Shown here one piece after another: positions 34,735 through 44,821 of a DNA stretch of 64,000 bases. Source of the stretch: Hymenopellis radicata (taxonomy: Eukaryota > Basidiomycota > Agaricomycetes > Agaricales > Physalacriaceae); the NCBI GenBank assembly GCA_015501595.1, contig JADNRX010000131.1, positions 62,001-126,000 on the forward strand, given 5' to 3'. The translations under genes were made by a program, and so were the position numbers. Within the stretch, counting starts at the first letter, position 1; each line of letters opens with the position of its first letter. The notes under the pieces are model-generated. The model did no database searches. It had not been told where the DNA came from and was given only the letters and a program-made list of their open reading frames with translations.

Positions 34735-35856
34735 TAGAGACCTCAACGAGTCAGCGGATCACGCGGATATATCCATACTCGATCCGCTCGGGCATCTCGG
34801 AGATCCGATCCGTATGATCCGTAGACCCGTGGCGGGTCGGATCAGTAATGGATCGCGGATCAGGCTCTGGAGGCGTGAGTACTCGTCGCGAGTACTCGTG
34901 TTGACTCGTGAATATTTAGATACATATTTAATCTTAATTTACAAATTTTTACCAAGTTGAACGGGCCCGAGCGTCAACCAAACGAGCTATGTGCGTGTTT
35001 TTCTCGCGAACCGGCGTTTCGGGCTGAGTTCCGAAGGCCGCGTAATCGTTCGATCGGGTGTGTCGACTCTCATTCTCTCACCACCACGACCACCCAGTGT
35101 GCGACGACCGTCGCCACTGCCGCTCTGACGATTGTCAGGCGGCCTCTGGGGTGTTTCTTTGGGCCTTGGCTGCGTGCTGGGCTCACTGCTGCTGTCTATA
35201 TGACAGCAGCAGCGACGGACGACTTCAACAGCGGCGCCGACTTCAATGGACGACAACCACGACACCCGGATAACGACAACGACGGGGATGGGGCATCCGG
35301 GCAACGAGGAGGATGGAACGATAAGGAGGATGGAACGATAAGGAGGATGGAGCGACGGATGGGGCGAGGGTAACACGTTGATGTGTTGATGCGGTGGTAA
35401 GGTGAGTGCGCTGACGGACTCGTCGCCGACCAACAACCCACACGACGACTACGACCATCGACCACGATCCTCGCCACACACACACCCTCACCACCACCCT
35501 CATCATGTCGCCACCACTCTCACTCGTACCTCCACACCACCACCATCACCTCCTCCACACCACCATCATCATCTCCTCCTCTCCTACCACCACCCTCAGT
35601 CTGCATCATGCACGACTGAGTGTCCCCGTGCCATTGCCCGGGGATACTCGTCGGGCATGAATGGACTTGTGTGCGTGGAATACTCGAGTATACTCGAGTA
35701 CTCGACCCGCTCGGCGATCTCGGCGATCCGACTCGTCTTGATCCGTAATCCGTGGCGGGTCGGATCACATAAGGATCGCGGATCAGCGGTTTTGGCCACG
35801 GGTACTCGCGTGATGGATCGCGGATCTGACCCGGGTTTGAGTCGTTGAGGTCTCTA
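34735..35856. mobile_element. Non-autonomous hAT-like element (1,122 bp) nested in the retroelement
   Basis: Ends are inverted repeats TAGAGACCTCAACGAGTC (34735-34752) and GAGTCGTTGAGGTCTCTA (35839-35856), 17 of 18 pairing. TAGAG termini are typical of the hAT superfamily. Subterminal regions share direct repeats around GATCGCGGATC (34840-34862 and 35775-35825). The interior has CT/CA-rich and GGATGGAAC-type simple repeats and no transposase frame. The flanks CTCACCAG and GCTCAGTC do not form a clean 8-bp target duplication, suggesting deletion or recombination after insertion. Confidence 0.6.
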
Positions 35857-35863
35857 GCTCAGT

Positions 35864-35899
35864 CTCTTACTGTTTCACACCAGTGTTGTATTCTCGTCG
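35864..35899 (+). repeat. 36-bp direct repeat, right copy
   Basis: Perfect copy of 32775-32810, eight bases after the hAT-like element. Confidence 0.8.
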
Positions 35900-36044
35900 C
35901 CCGCCCGTTTGTATTTGTATCCTCATACTTGTACCACTTACCCTACGAACATCAATCATACTCGCGGCCGCCGCGTGTGGCGGTCGGCTTTTTGGCTACC
36001 TTGTCCCCCGACAGGATCATCAGATTGGCGAGGGTACCAGAAAA

Positions 36045-36080
36045 ACCAAAAGGTTGTAGGTTCGAGTCCTGCGGTGGTCA
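36045..36080 (+). pseudogene. 3' half of tRNA-Arg(UCG)
   Basis: Contains A38, anticodon stem strand CCAAA, variable loop AGGTT, T-arm GTAGG-TTCGAGT-CCTGC with a B-box (GGTTCGAGTCC), acceptor strand GGTGGTC and discriminator A. Its anticodon and acceptor strands do not pair with the sequence immediately upstream but pair fully with 32433-32468. Without an A-box it should not be transcribed as a functional tRNA. Confidence 0.78.
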
Positions 36081-36316
36081 GTGTTGTCTGTTTAACGCTC
36101 CTTTTTGTTGTGATTCTGGCAGGGAGAACGCGTAATGATTTAGGACGCCACAACGTGACAACGTGCGATCAGCCCCAGGTGGCCGATCGCGACCGTGACT
36201 TGAACTGGAACCACCATCATCTCCAGGCTGAACAAAATGCTTCGATGGTTCACAGTATGACTTGTCCATTGAATAACGCATGTTCCCATTAACATGAAGC
36301 GCGAGACTGTCCAGTG

Positions 36317-36752
36317 TCAATACTCCCACTTCCCCTTCCATACCCCAAGGATTAGGCTTTTCGGCATGTAAAGCGATTCTAAAAAGCCTGCTCTATGCAG
36401 CGCATCCCACCATCTCGGCCCTACCATCGCAAACCACAAATACTTATGTCCAGAGATATCCCAATGCGCACAGGTTCATCTGCCAAGACCAAGACCCACT
36501 TACCCCCAAAACCTTCTCAATCTATACGTGTCAGACCATTTTCTAAACGACGACGTCCAGTCCTCCGGACGTGAGAGATTCATCGTCACCGAAACTACGC
36601 TAAATACCGCCACGCAGATATTTGTGTTTGCCATCGAAATCAGAACCCAAATGAACCACGGTCGCTCCCTTAACGATATCCCCTCCCTCGCAAAGGCAGG
36701 GCATTGCCAACCATACATCGTGGCTAAATCCCATACAATCATCCATCTTAAT
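36317..36752 (-). pseudogene. Wax-synthase-like membrane acyltransferase, C-terminal part, separated by the copia insertion
   Basis: On the minus strand, reading away from the 5' LTR, the frame encodes hydrophobic segments (MANTNICVAVFSVVSVTMNL) followed by SRPEDWTSSFRKWSDTYRLR and FWG. The order R-P-x-D-W ... LRRFWG is the wax synthase domain signature (MBOAT_2) of fungal proteins involved in ester or terpenoid acylation. A GTAAGT donor follows at 36503. The exon after it is uncertain; one open frame ends with TGA at 36317-36319 but does not show the usual continuation. The N-terminal part lies beyond the transposon at 41814-42325. Confidence 0.65.
36748..36752. repeat. Target site duplication of the copia element (left)
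   Basis: TTAAT directly before the 5' LTR, matching TTAAT at 41814-41818 directly after the 3' LTR. Confidence 0.9.
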
Positions 36753-37022
36753 TGTTAAGGAATGAGTAACGTGGCGTACGCCGGCATTAGCCGGACTGTA
36801 TTTATATCACTTTTCGTTGATCGAACCCCTCAGCCGTCTTGCTTGTTACGACGTCTGAGGGTACGTTCTTTCACTTATATCTTACTTTATATCTTACTGA
36901 CGAACCTGTAGTCTATTCGCGTGTACTATCGTACTCACTGTGTCTACAGGTAATGGAGCCATCTTGCTTGTTACGACGTCTGAGGTCTATTCGCGTGTAC
37001 TACCGTACTCACTGTGTCTACA
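36753..37022 (+). repeat. 5' LTR of the copia element
   Basis: 270 bp with TG...CA ends and a TATA-like TATTTATA at about 36800. The second half contains an internal direct duplication: TTGCTTGTTACGACGTCTGA recurs (36839 and 36964), and a ~38-bp segment starting GTCTATTCGCGTGTACTA occurs at 36911 and 36985. Confidence 0.93.
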
Positions 37023-37101
37023 GATTATGAGACTGGCTCTTGCCATACACACAACGATATAAAGACCACTGCGACGTCAATCAAGTGAAGCTCATCACAC
37101 C

Positions 37102-37818
37102 ATGTCTCTCGCTGCCAAGAACATTCCCCACTTTGCCGAAGCGAAAGTCCTCGTTGGTGCAACCAACTGGCCTGCATTCAAGAATCAAGTCATCTCCGCT
37201 GTCCGTGCTGCTGGCCACCTCGGGTACTTGTCCGGCACCATCGTGAACCCCGCTCCTGCCCCCACTCCCGCTGGAGGAACTGCGCCTGCCGTCGTGACAA
37301 CGACAACGACAACGACTCCTTCGACTGCTCCGAATTCCAGTAGCCCGAGCGCCGAAGAATGGGAAATGCGGGACGCCTGGGTCGCTGCCCTCATCTACCA
37401 GAACATCGATGACCCCGACGCCCACAGCCTCGACCCATCCTCTACATCCGCCGTCATGTGGCATTCCTTGACGACGCGATTCGACAAATCCAGCGAGCTC
37501 CTGAAGAGTCGCGCACGAGAGAGGCTCCGGTCCGCGCGATTTGTAGAAGGAGGTCTGGACTCCCTTTCCGGTTTCCTTGGTCGATTGGCAAAGCTCCAAA
37601 TGGAGGCTAATGCACTCGGTTGCAAGGTTGTCGACGTCGAAATGATCGCGATCTTGTACGCCGCGCTTCCTGCCACGTTTGCCCTTGCCATCCAGATCCA
37701 CGCGGGGAAGACTGACTACCAGGAGATTTGTGCCGGGTTGCTGGAGTGGTGGATGATCACCCACCCGGGGGAAGCTGAAGCATCTCTGCATTGGCTGCGT
37801 CGGCTAATTCTTCCATGA
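37102..37818 (+). CDS. Copia gag polyprotein, N-terminal region
   Basis: Starts with ATG at 37102 (MSLAAKNIPHFAEAKVLVG), 80 bases after the LTR. It shows the copia-type gag pattern: LVGATNWPAFKNQV near the N-terminus, then WVAALIYQNIDD, MWHSLTTRFDKSS and LGRLAKLQMEANALG. It forms the virus-like particle shell. The frame is lost shortly before the zinc knuckle: the natural continuation AASANSSMKCGNCG is in the -1 frame beginning near 37791. This is more likely a one-base indel than programmed shifting, since no slippery heptamer is evident. Confidence 0.85.
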   Translation: MSLAAKNIPHFAEAKVLVGATNWPAFKNQVISAVRAAGHLGYLSGTIVNPAPAPTPAGGTAPAVVTTTTTTTPSTAPNSSSPSAEEWEMRDAWVAALIYQNIDDPDAHSLDPSSTSAVMWHSLTTRFDKSSELLKSRARERLRSARFVEGGLDSLSGFLGRLAKLQMEANALGCKVVDVEMIAILYAALPATFALAIQIHAGKTDYQEICAGLLEWWMITHPGEAEASLHWLRRLILP

Positions 37819-40800
37819 AGTGCGGTAACTGTGGCCGAACTGGCCACACCCACCACAACTGCTATGCTGCGGGTGGAGGGAGAGAAGGAAAGGGCCCGTC
37901 GTGGTATAGAGCGCCGAAGAGGAAGGAGCCAAAGAAGTCTCCTTCCACGGCAGCATCCACATCTGCCAATCCCCCCACCAACCCCGTCGCTGCCCCCGTC
38001 GCTCCTACTGTCGCCGCCGTCACCATGATGCCGATCGAAACTTTCGCGTTGTCTGCGCTTGGAGACTACGATGCGGATGGTATGTCGCAAATCGAGCTCG
38101 CATCACTCACTGGTACTGAATCCCGTCGCAGACTCGGATGTCGAAGGGAAGATTCTTCCCTGGTAGACCATGTCAGTTCCAGTGAGGTTGATACGAGTTT
38201 TGATAGCGTATCATTAGTTTGTAACATCACCTTGAACAATGCCACCAGCGTCACGCCGACGTATCTGGATAGTGGCGCAACCATCCATTGTGTTAAGGAC
38301 AGACAGCGCTTCACGAAATACCGGCTGGAGCGAAGTGACGGAAATACGGCAGATGCAGCCTTCGTTATTGAAGGACGCGGTATCGCGCAGTTTGATGTCA
38401 AGGTCGATGGTGTGGTTAAAGGTATTCTGCTTGATGCAGTCCACACGCCAACGTTCACGATGAACCTGATCTCTGTTCCAGCTTTGGATGTTCGCGGGTT
38501 TCGTGGAACGTGGGGGAGTGGTATATTGACAGTAGTCGAGCCACAAACGGGTCGTACAGCAGTTTCTGGGTGACTAGCGATGGAGTCGGGTTCGCGCAAG
38601 CTGTACGAAGTTGACGTGGTTGACGAAATGGGCGAAACAGTCACTGCTGTAGGGGCTCGGTCGAGAAATAAGCCGACGAGTCTAGAAACATGGCATCGCC
38701 GTTGCGGGCATTCAGATGTTCGGATCATCAAGAGGATGGCCGATGCGTCACTGGTGGATGGCCTGGAAATCACGAATCGTCAATTAGACGGTTTGTGCGA
38801 GGACTGTATCTATGGGAAAATTGTGTGACGTCCATTTGACGAGGTCGTCGTTCCCGAGAAGAAGCCCTGTGAACGCATTTCCGTGGATTTGTTTGGGAAG
38901 ACACGGACAGTCAGCGTTGGTGGTGCGGTATATATGATGCTGTGCGCATGCGGAGGAACAGGTCTCAAATTTCCATACTTCTTGGCATCGAAATATGCAG
39001 CAGTTACTCTGGACGCCTTCAAGAAATTCCACGAGATGGCAGAGCGTCAGACCGGGGAGAAGATCCTACATGTCCGGTTTGACAAGGGGCGCGAATTCGA
39101 TAACGCGTCATTCATTGGGTACCTGGAATCTAAAGGTATTCTTTGGGAGCGTGTTCCAAAGGCGTCTTCATCAGCGAATGGAGTCGTTGAGCGAGGGAAC
39201 CGAACAGTGATTGAGGGGGTACGTACCCAGCTCGAGGAATCAGGACTTCATCACAAATGGTGGGCTGAAGCTGCAGGCTCTCACTGCTACGTGCGCGGGT
39301 TCATTCCGACCGCGCGTCATCCAGATGTCGTTCCGTGGCAGAGGTGGTTCAAATCTTCAGCAAAGATGAACGTGTCGCATCTCCGTCCATGGGGATGTGA
39401 TGCATGGGTGAAGGATTTGGATCGCGTTGACGGAAAACTCGGCCGTCAAGGATGGCGGGGTAAACTTCTGGGGTACATGGGACGTCGTGGTTATCGAATA
39501 TATGATCCACGTCGTGACGGCGTGTATGAGGTGCGAGATGTCATCTTCGAAGAAGGAACTGGACATCGCACGCATCCCACCGAGGAAGACCCTGACGATC
39601 CCCCACCTACCCCGCAAATGCAGATCGGTATCGCCCCTGCACCTCCTCCACAACCACTTCCTCTTGTACTCGATCCTCCAATGCCACCGTTGATTCCTAT
39701 CCATGATATACCACCTCGGCGATCCACGCGTATTGCGAAACCATCGCTTGCAGCAATATGCAATATCGCCTTCGAAAATGCGGAGGAAGAAGCTCGTGAG
39801 TCTGGTGCTGACTGGGCTCGCGACGATGAACGTCCTTCCATGAATTTCGTCGATTTGGGAGACGAGCCTGAGGGTATGAACGAGCTGTTTGAAAATCCTT
39901 GGGCCTTCGCGAGTATTGTTAAAGGAGGTAACGATGTTCGAATTCCGAAGTCGTACGCGCAGGCTATGCGAAATCCGGATCTCTGGATGCCAGCAATGCA
40001 GAAGGAGATGGATACCCTGGTAAATCGCGGCGTTTGGACTCTGGTTGACTTGCCCGAAGGCGCCCACTGTATTGACAGTATGTGGGTGTACGATTTGAAG
40101 CTGAATGGTGAAGGCAAGATCATCAAACCGAAGGGACGTCTTGTCGCTCGAGGCGATTTGATGTTGAAAGGTGAGGATTATGGTAATAAATGGGCCATGG
40201 TCGCGCGTTTGGAGTCGGTTCGTATGGTGATGGCTGTGGCGGTCGTTAAAGGTCTGGTATTGAAGCAGTGGGATTTTTCTTCTGCCTACCTGAACGGTTA
40301 TCTGGACAAGCCAGCGTACATGCGACAGCCGAAGGGATTCATAAAGCAGGGGGAGGAGGGTAAAGTGTGCAAATTAGTGCGGCCGCTTTACGGAATGGTT
40401 CAGGCTGGTCACATATGGTGGAAGGCTTTGGACGCACGATATGAAGAGGTTGGGTTTCGTTCGTCAAAGGCTGATCCTTGTGTTCGCGTTAAGGTTGGCG
40501 AACCTCCGGATACCGGCTACAGTTTAACGACGACGCATACCGACGATGTTCTGGGTGCGCATTCAAGCGAGGAAGAAGCGGACAGGGTGTTGAAGGATTT
40601 CGCGGCGAAGTGGGACCTGACCAGTGTGGAGCAGCTTAACCTTCTGTTAGGTCTCACGATAGAGCGGCTGGAAGGCGGAGACATCGGGCTTACGCAAACC
40701 ATCTATTTCGAGAAGGTCTTACGGTATTTCGATCTCTGGGACCTACATCCACTGTCTACTCCGCTGCCACCAAACTGCCAAGTCAGCGCACGCGTCGATC

Positions 40801-41549
40801 CAATGACGAATGACGAGATCATATTCATGGAAGGCAAGCCATATAAACCAGTCTTGGGATGCGTAGTATGGGGGAGTTCGGGAACCCGTCCAGATATTGC
40901 TTTCGCGTGCAGCGCGCTAGGACACGTTCAAAACCACCCCGCGCCAGAGCATTGGAACCTCTTAGTGGGACTCTGTCGCTACATTCGCGGCATGCTGGAC
41001 TATGGCGTTCTATATCGGAAGCCTACCGACAACGCTGACGGGAACGGGCTAAAGCCTTTGGGATATGTCGACGCTGATTGGGCTGGATGCGTGGATACAC
41101 GTCGGTCGACTTCTGGTTACATCTTCATGATGGCTGGCGCACCGGTTTCGTGGTCCGCGAAGCGTCAGCCAATAGTAGCCTTATCCAGCACAGAGTCGGA
41201 GTCTGTCTCGATGGCGCGTGGGTCACAGCAAGCGATGTGGATGAAGAGTTGGTTGGATGAGGCTGGTCTGCTCGAGGATTTTCCTTTCCCGCTTGTTGGA
41301 GACAACCTTGGATCCATCAGCCTCACAGAGACCAACAAGGCGTATGGTCTCTCGAAACACCTTCATATCCGATACCATTACATCCGCGACAAGGTCCGCG
41401 CTGGCGAAATCGCTGTCACCGCTGTCTCCTCGAAGAATAACCTTGCCGACATCCTTACGAAGGCGTTACCTCGTGTGGCTCATGAGCGGATTTGCAGGGA
41501 GCTTGGTTTGGATTGGAAGAGGCGTAGCGTACGCCAGGGGGAGTGTTAA
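37791..41549 (+). pseudogene. Copia pol (zinc knuckle, protease, integrase, RT, RNase H) with two in-frame stops
   Basis: One frame throughout. Visible in order: CCHC knuckle CGNCGRTGHTHHNC, protease LDSGATIHC (near 38266), GAG-pre-integrase WHRRCGHSD...CEDC (38690-38820), integrase core with SVDLFG, RFDKGREF and NGVVERGNR (D, D, E), RT with QWDFSSAYLNG and THTDD, then RNase H LGYVDADWAG and STSGY...LSSTESE. The frame ends at 41549 inside the 3' LTR. TGA codons at 38571-38573 and 38826-38828 interrupt it between protease and integrase. The RT box reads HTDD instead of the usual YVDD. Confidence 0.9.
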
Positions 41550-41813
41550 GGAATGAGTAACGTGGCGTACGCCGGCATTAGCCGGACTGTATTTATATCA
41601 CTTTTCGTTGATCGAACCCCTCAGCCGTCTTGCTTGTTACGACGTCTGAGGGTACGTTCTTTCACTTATATCTTACTTTATATCTTACTGACGAACCTGT
41701 AGTCTATTCGCGTGTACTACCGTACTCACTGTGTCTACAGGTAATGGAGCCGTCTTGCTTGTTACGACGTCTGAGGTCTATTCGCGTGTACTACCGTACT
41801 CACTGTGTCTACA
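41544..41813 (+). repeat. 3' LTR of the copia element
   Basis: 270 bp, two substitutions relative to the 5' LTR; the same internal duplication is present. Confidence 0.93.
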
Positions 41814-41818
41814 TTAAT
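41814..41818. repeat. Target site duplication of the copia element (right)
   Basis: TTAAT, identical to 36748-36752. Confidence 0.9.
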
Positions 41819-42325
41819 ATCCCCAATAAAATACGTCCTGGGCATTCCAGGCGCTGCTCTAGGCAGAAACACATTGGGCTCATGCGCCCACCCTATCCCG
41901 CGGAGGCTCGACCACAGCTTGGACACCCACTTGACGCGATCTCACAGTGGCGCAGTCTCGACGATGCTCTTCTCCCGTTTTCGGAAGTCGCGCTGGGGCT
42001 CGAAAATGAGCATGTAGTCCGACGCGGTCATGATGCATGAGACGTATATGAAGCCGAGGAAATCGTCGTGCGGCGCGCTGCCGGTGGTGAGGAGATAGAG
42101 GTCGGAGGCGGCGGTTGGGACGAACAAAGTCGAGCGGGCGAATGTTGGGCGGATGATCAAGGATAGAGCGATGCAGAGGATGCAGAGGATGCAGAAGAGG
42201 AATGCAGAATGGGGGACGGTTTTCGGCAGCATGTCGGGGAGAAAGTTGGGAATTCGCCGGCAAATACGGTCAAGATATGTCTCCAGGCTATGCAGGCCTC
42301 TGTGGCCACAGGTCTGTGCGTCCAC
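41814..42325 (-). pseudogene. Wax-synthase-like membrane acyltransferase, N-terminal part
   Basis: The minus-strand frame from about 42325 encodes hydrophobic segments (FLFCILCILCIALSLIIRPT), then SCIMTASDYMLIFEPQRDFR and ETAPL, then a TGA at 41950-41952. It continues in the same frame as WVSKLWSSLRGIGWAHEP and ends at the transposon with FIGDI. RGIGWxHEP and SDYxLIxxxQR are characteristic of fungal wax-synthase-domain proteins, which acylate lipids or terpenoids in membranes. Both a nonsense codon (CGA to TGA fits) and the copia insertion destroy the gene. The true start is probably in an upstream exon, because an acceptor-like CCACAG lies near 42295. Confidence 0.7.
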
Positions 42326-43489
42326 TCAATGTCAGAGGATACTCCTTCGTTGAATAGTCAGACATCTGGTACTTGTGCGTCTCTGTCCACTTGATTCCAC
42401 AAACGAGGATTTCGCCGATCAGCAACTCACGCTCGATACATAACCCCGGGGCTTTGAAACGTGAGCATTTCAGGCTGCGCTGCAGAAATACTTATTGATA
42501 CCTTTCTAGATACAATCCGAATCATTTTGCGTTTGACTAGAATGACATTGAAAAAAGTTCAATGTCATTCAACCTCCCAGACTTCAAGAGACGTGGTTCG
42601 TCTTTGTGAGGAAGTGTATCTATGTCTCTTACTTATCTCCCTTGGCATCATGCTATTGCGGACATTTTCACTGTACGACACACATCATCCAACTCTCCCT
42701 GCTTTGTTGATCCTGCTCGTGATCTTGTCAGCTCACGCTTCTCTTTTCTTTGCCGCCGATTCGGCCACAGTCAGGAGCTACACCGAAGTGTACCAGTAAT
42801 ACACAACGATCAAGAATAACAGGCAAATACGATGAAAGTTTTCCGAGGGACAAAGGCCATGGGCGTCTATGAGCCATTGCGCGGTGTATGGTTTGTCCGT
42901 GGATTTACCTGAACACCGTGTTGACGGCGACCCACTACATCCTGTCCTTTACCCAAGCAGACTATTTGGCAAGTCGATATTTTTCTCTTCTATGCTCGCG
43001 ATATGTTCGTATCCTCCGTGCTGTGCCACAATGACGATGAATTACGACTTGGCGGGTTGTGTGTGTTTGGTGTTTTTGCTTTGCTTGTTGATTATGAGTA
43101 TTCGTGAGCTGCCAATCTCCTCGCCTTTGAAATCCTCGACGTCTTGTAATCGCTTGTCTTGATAGGTTTCAAACGGGAAGACTACGTGCCGACCTGTGCG
43201 GCGGCGTGCTCCTGTGCCGACGGCAAATTCACACTTGGTCCTGACCATCATAGTTACATAGCTCATAGCTCACCGCCATTTATTTTCAGCCTCGAGGCGT
43301 TTCTTGCTAGTGGCCCGTCCATTCTTTGCATATACGAGGCTGCCGTTAAAGGAGGTTGGATTACGGGCAGTTCTCGCGCAGTGCACGGGGTGCAACATCG
43401 ATAACTTCGCGGTACGTTCACTCTCCATAACCATACCGAAGGCTGACTACTTTGGACTTGTAGGATACGCCAGACCATTCCCGAACAAG
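42326..43489. other. Region between the broken wax-synthase gene and the F-box gene
   Basis: Open frames at 42461-42799 (+, hydrophobic) and 42869-43162 (+) match nothing I recognise. A perfect 13-bp inverted repeat with a 5-base loop is at 42540-42570. No gene is supported. Confidence 0.4.
42540..42570. other. Perfect 13-bp inverted repeat
   Basis: GAATGACATTGAA (42540-42552) and TTCAATGTCATTC (42558-42570) with loop AAAAG. No flanking terminal repeat or element boundary was found, so its role is unknown. Confidence 0.7.
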
Positions 43490-44821
43490 ATGGACGCGTC
43501 CTTGAACTTTGCGCACTGCCCGGCAGAGCTGCTATCCGAAAATTTCCTCTCTGCAGTCGGGAACGCACAGGTCGAACTGGATGACACTCATACGACAACT
43601 TTCCCTTGGAATCTTTCTCGCGTTTGTCGGAGCTGGAGGACCACGTCGCTGGGGTATTCACGCTTGTGGGCCACCTTCGTAATCGACTTGTCTACCGCTT
43701 TCGCTCCCGACGCCTTGGCCGCAACGTTGAGAAGATCACGTACATACCCCCTGACCTTTGAATTCTACATGCCTAGAGTTTCTAGCGACGATCGTAAAGC
43801 GTGGGCAGCACTACGGATGCTCGCAGCCGAAAGTCATCGATGGAAGTCTGTGATCTTCAGTATTCCCGCGCCGACCCTCCAATCATTTCTGGCATCGGAT
43901 GTTATTAGCGATCTCAGTACTCTGGAACTACTCAGCCTGGAAAGTACATCCACATCGTCAGAGGCGCCACTCCAACCGCCTTCATTTGATACATTCCTTG
44001 TCGCCCCCAACTTGAAGGATGTCAAATTGGAGGTAGATATGGAATTTGGCTTGCCTTGGGACCGCCTCCAAAAGTTTCGCTACATGTACACCCAGCCGCG
44101 GACCCTCGATTACCTTCTCTCTATTCCGCGGCAATCTCCAAATCTCGAGGGTTTCGCGGTCACCTTCAAAGACGATATGTTTGGCTCGGCGGAACGGGTT
44201 CTTCCAACGCAAGGATGCATACACACGTATACTAATATGCATCATTTGTGGGTGGAAAACGATGTCTTCTTGCATCAACTATGTCTCCCTAACCTGGAAT
44301 CGTTACGAGTAACGCTCCATCCCCAAAACCAGGGACTCTTGGCGTCATTTCTCCAGAGGTCCAGGTTACACAACCTTCACGGTCTATTCATCACGGGTAT
44401 GCAGCCTGGCGAATTCGCTTCCATTGCAGAAAATGCGAGCACTATCGAGAATCTGGCGCTGGTGATGCGCGGGAGCGGCCCCGTGCAGCCATTTCACTGG
44501 CTAACTCTCGACAAGCAGCTGCTGCCCCGTCTAGACCATTTCGCAATGTTCGTTGTGGGCGCATCGCATCGGCACGCCGACACAGAACATGAATCTGATG
44601 TCTACACAGTCGCTCCTTCCGTGTGTGCTTTTGTTAGGTCGCGAAAGATGTTAACGGTGCATGTGTCCCTTTTGAGAGACGAGTGTGACGGGTGTATCCG
44701 TCATGTGAAGTGGAGAGATCCCACTGGCGATCGGGAGGTGTTGCGGGAGTTGAGGGATGGAGGGCTCGATCTCGTATTGAGTTCATGCGGTACGGGCGTA
44801 TTCAAATGGCGTGTGCTGTAG
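43490..44821 (+). CDS. F-box/LRR-like protein, 443 aa
   Basis: An uninterrupted 444-codon frame from ATG at 43490. The N-terminus resembles the degenerate F-box of Agaricomycetes: FAHCPAELLSENFLSA, then NLSRVCRSWRTTSLGYSRLW and FVIDL, normally the SKP1-binding helix bundle. The remainder is a series of irregular leucine-rich segments (LEGFAVTFKDDMF, LPNLESLRVTL, RLHNLHGLFI) of the kind that present substrates to an SCF ubiquitin ligase. This is a very large paralogous family in mushrooms; specific targets cannot be inferred. The frame is open 186 bases further upstream, but those codons lack the family start and are taken as 5' UTR. It is the only clearly intact accessory gene in this stretch. 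Confidence 0.75.
   Translation: MDASLNFAHCPAELLSENFLSAVGNAQVELDDTHTTTFPWNLSRVCRSWRTTSLGYSRLWATFVIDLSTAFAPDALAATLRRSRTYPLTFEFYMPRVSSDDRKAWAALRMLAAESHRWKSVIFSIPAPTLQSFLASDVISDLSTLELLSLESTSTSSEAPLQPPSFDTFLVAPNLKDVKLEVDMEFGLPWDRLQKFRYMYTQPRTLDYLLSIPRQSPNLEGFAVTFKDDMFGSAERVLPTQGCIHTYTNMHHLWVENDVFLHQLCLPNLESLRVTLHPQNQGLLASFLQRSRLHNLHGLFITGMQPGEFASIAENASTIENLALVMRGSGPVQPFHWLTLDKQLLPRLDHFAMFVVGASHRHADTEHESDVYTVAPSVCAFVRSRKMLTVHVSLLRDECDGCIRHVKWRDPTGDREVLRELRDGGLDLVLSSCGTGVFKWRVL

Larger units (their letters stand above)
32469..36044 (+). mobile_element. Composite insertion in tRNA-Arg: degraded retroelement (tyrosine-recombinase/DIRS-like?) with nested hAT element
   Basis: The 3.58-kb insertion is bounded by the two tRNA halves. 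It contains a structured leader, a gag-like gene, the N-terminal part of a reverse-transcriptase polyprotein, a nested 1.1-kb hAT-like element and a right arm of ~140 bp. A perfect 36-bp direct repeat (32775-32810 and 35864-35899) flanks the coding part, as expected for terminal or split direct repeats. No LTR with TG...CA ends and no integrase is visible. The DIRS/PAT-like assignment rests on the gag finger type and the pre-RT region and is inference; the recombinase itself is absent. Confidence 0.55.
36753..41813 (+). mobile_element. Ty1/copia LTR retrotransposon, 5,061 bp
   Basis: Two 270-bp LTRs (36753-37022 and 41544-41813) begin TGTTAAGG and end TCTACA, are flanked by a 5-bp TTAAT duplication, and differ at two positions (36929 and 36961). 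A purine tract GGGGGAG lies directly before the 3' LTR. Internal order is gag, zinc knuckle, protease, integrase, reverse transcriptase, RNase H, the Ty1/copia order. A frameshift and two in-frame stops make the copy non-autonomous, although the LTR similarity indicates recent insertion. Confidence 0.95.

Noticed and set aside
34957..35436. Plus- and minus-strand frames inside the 1.1-kb hAT-like element
   Set aside because: Low-complexity translations of CA- and GGAT-rich simple repeats; no transposase motif.
35994..36080. A complete tRNA in this stretch beginning GGCTACC at 35994
   Set aside because: The acceptor could pair, but D and anticodon arms cannot be folded; the 5' half at 32433 pairs at every arm instead.
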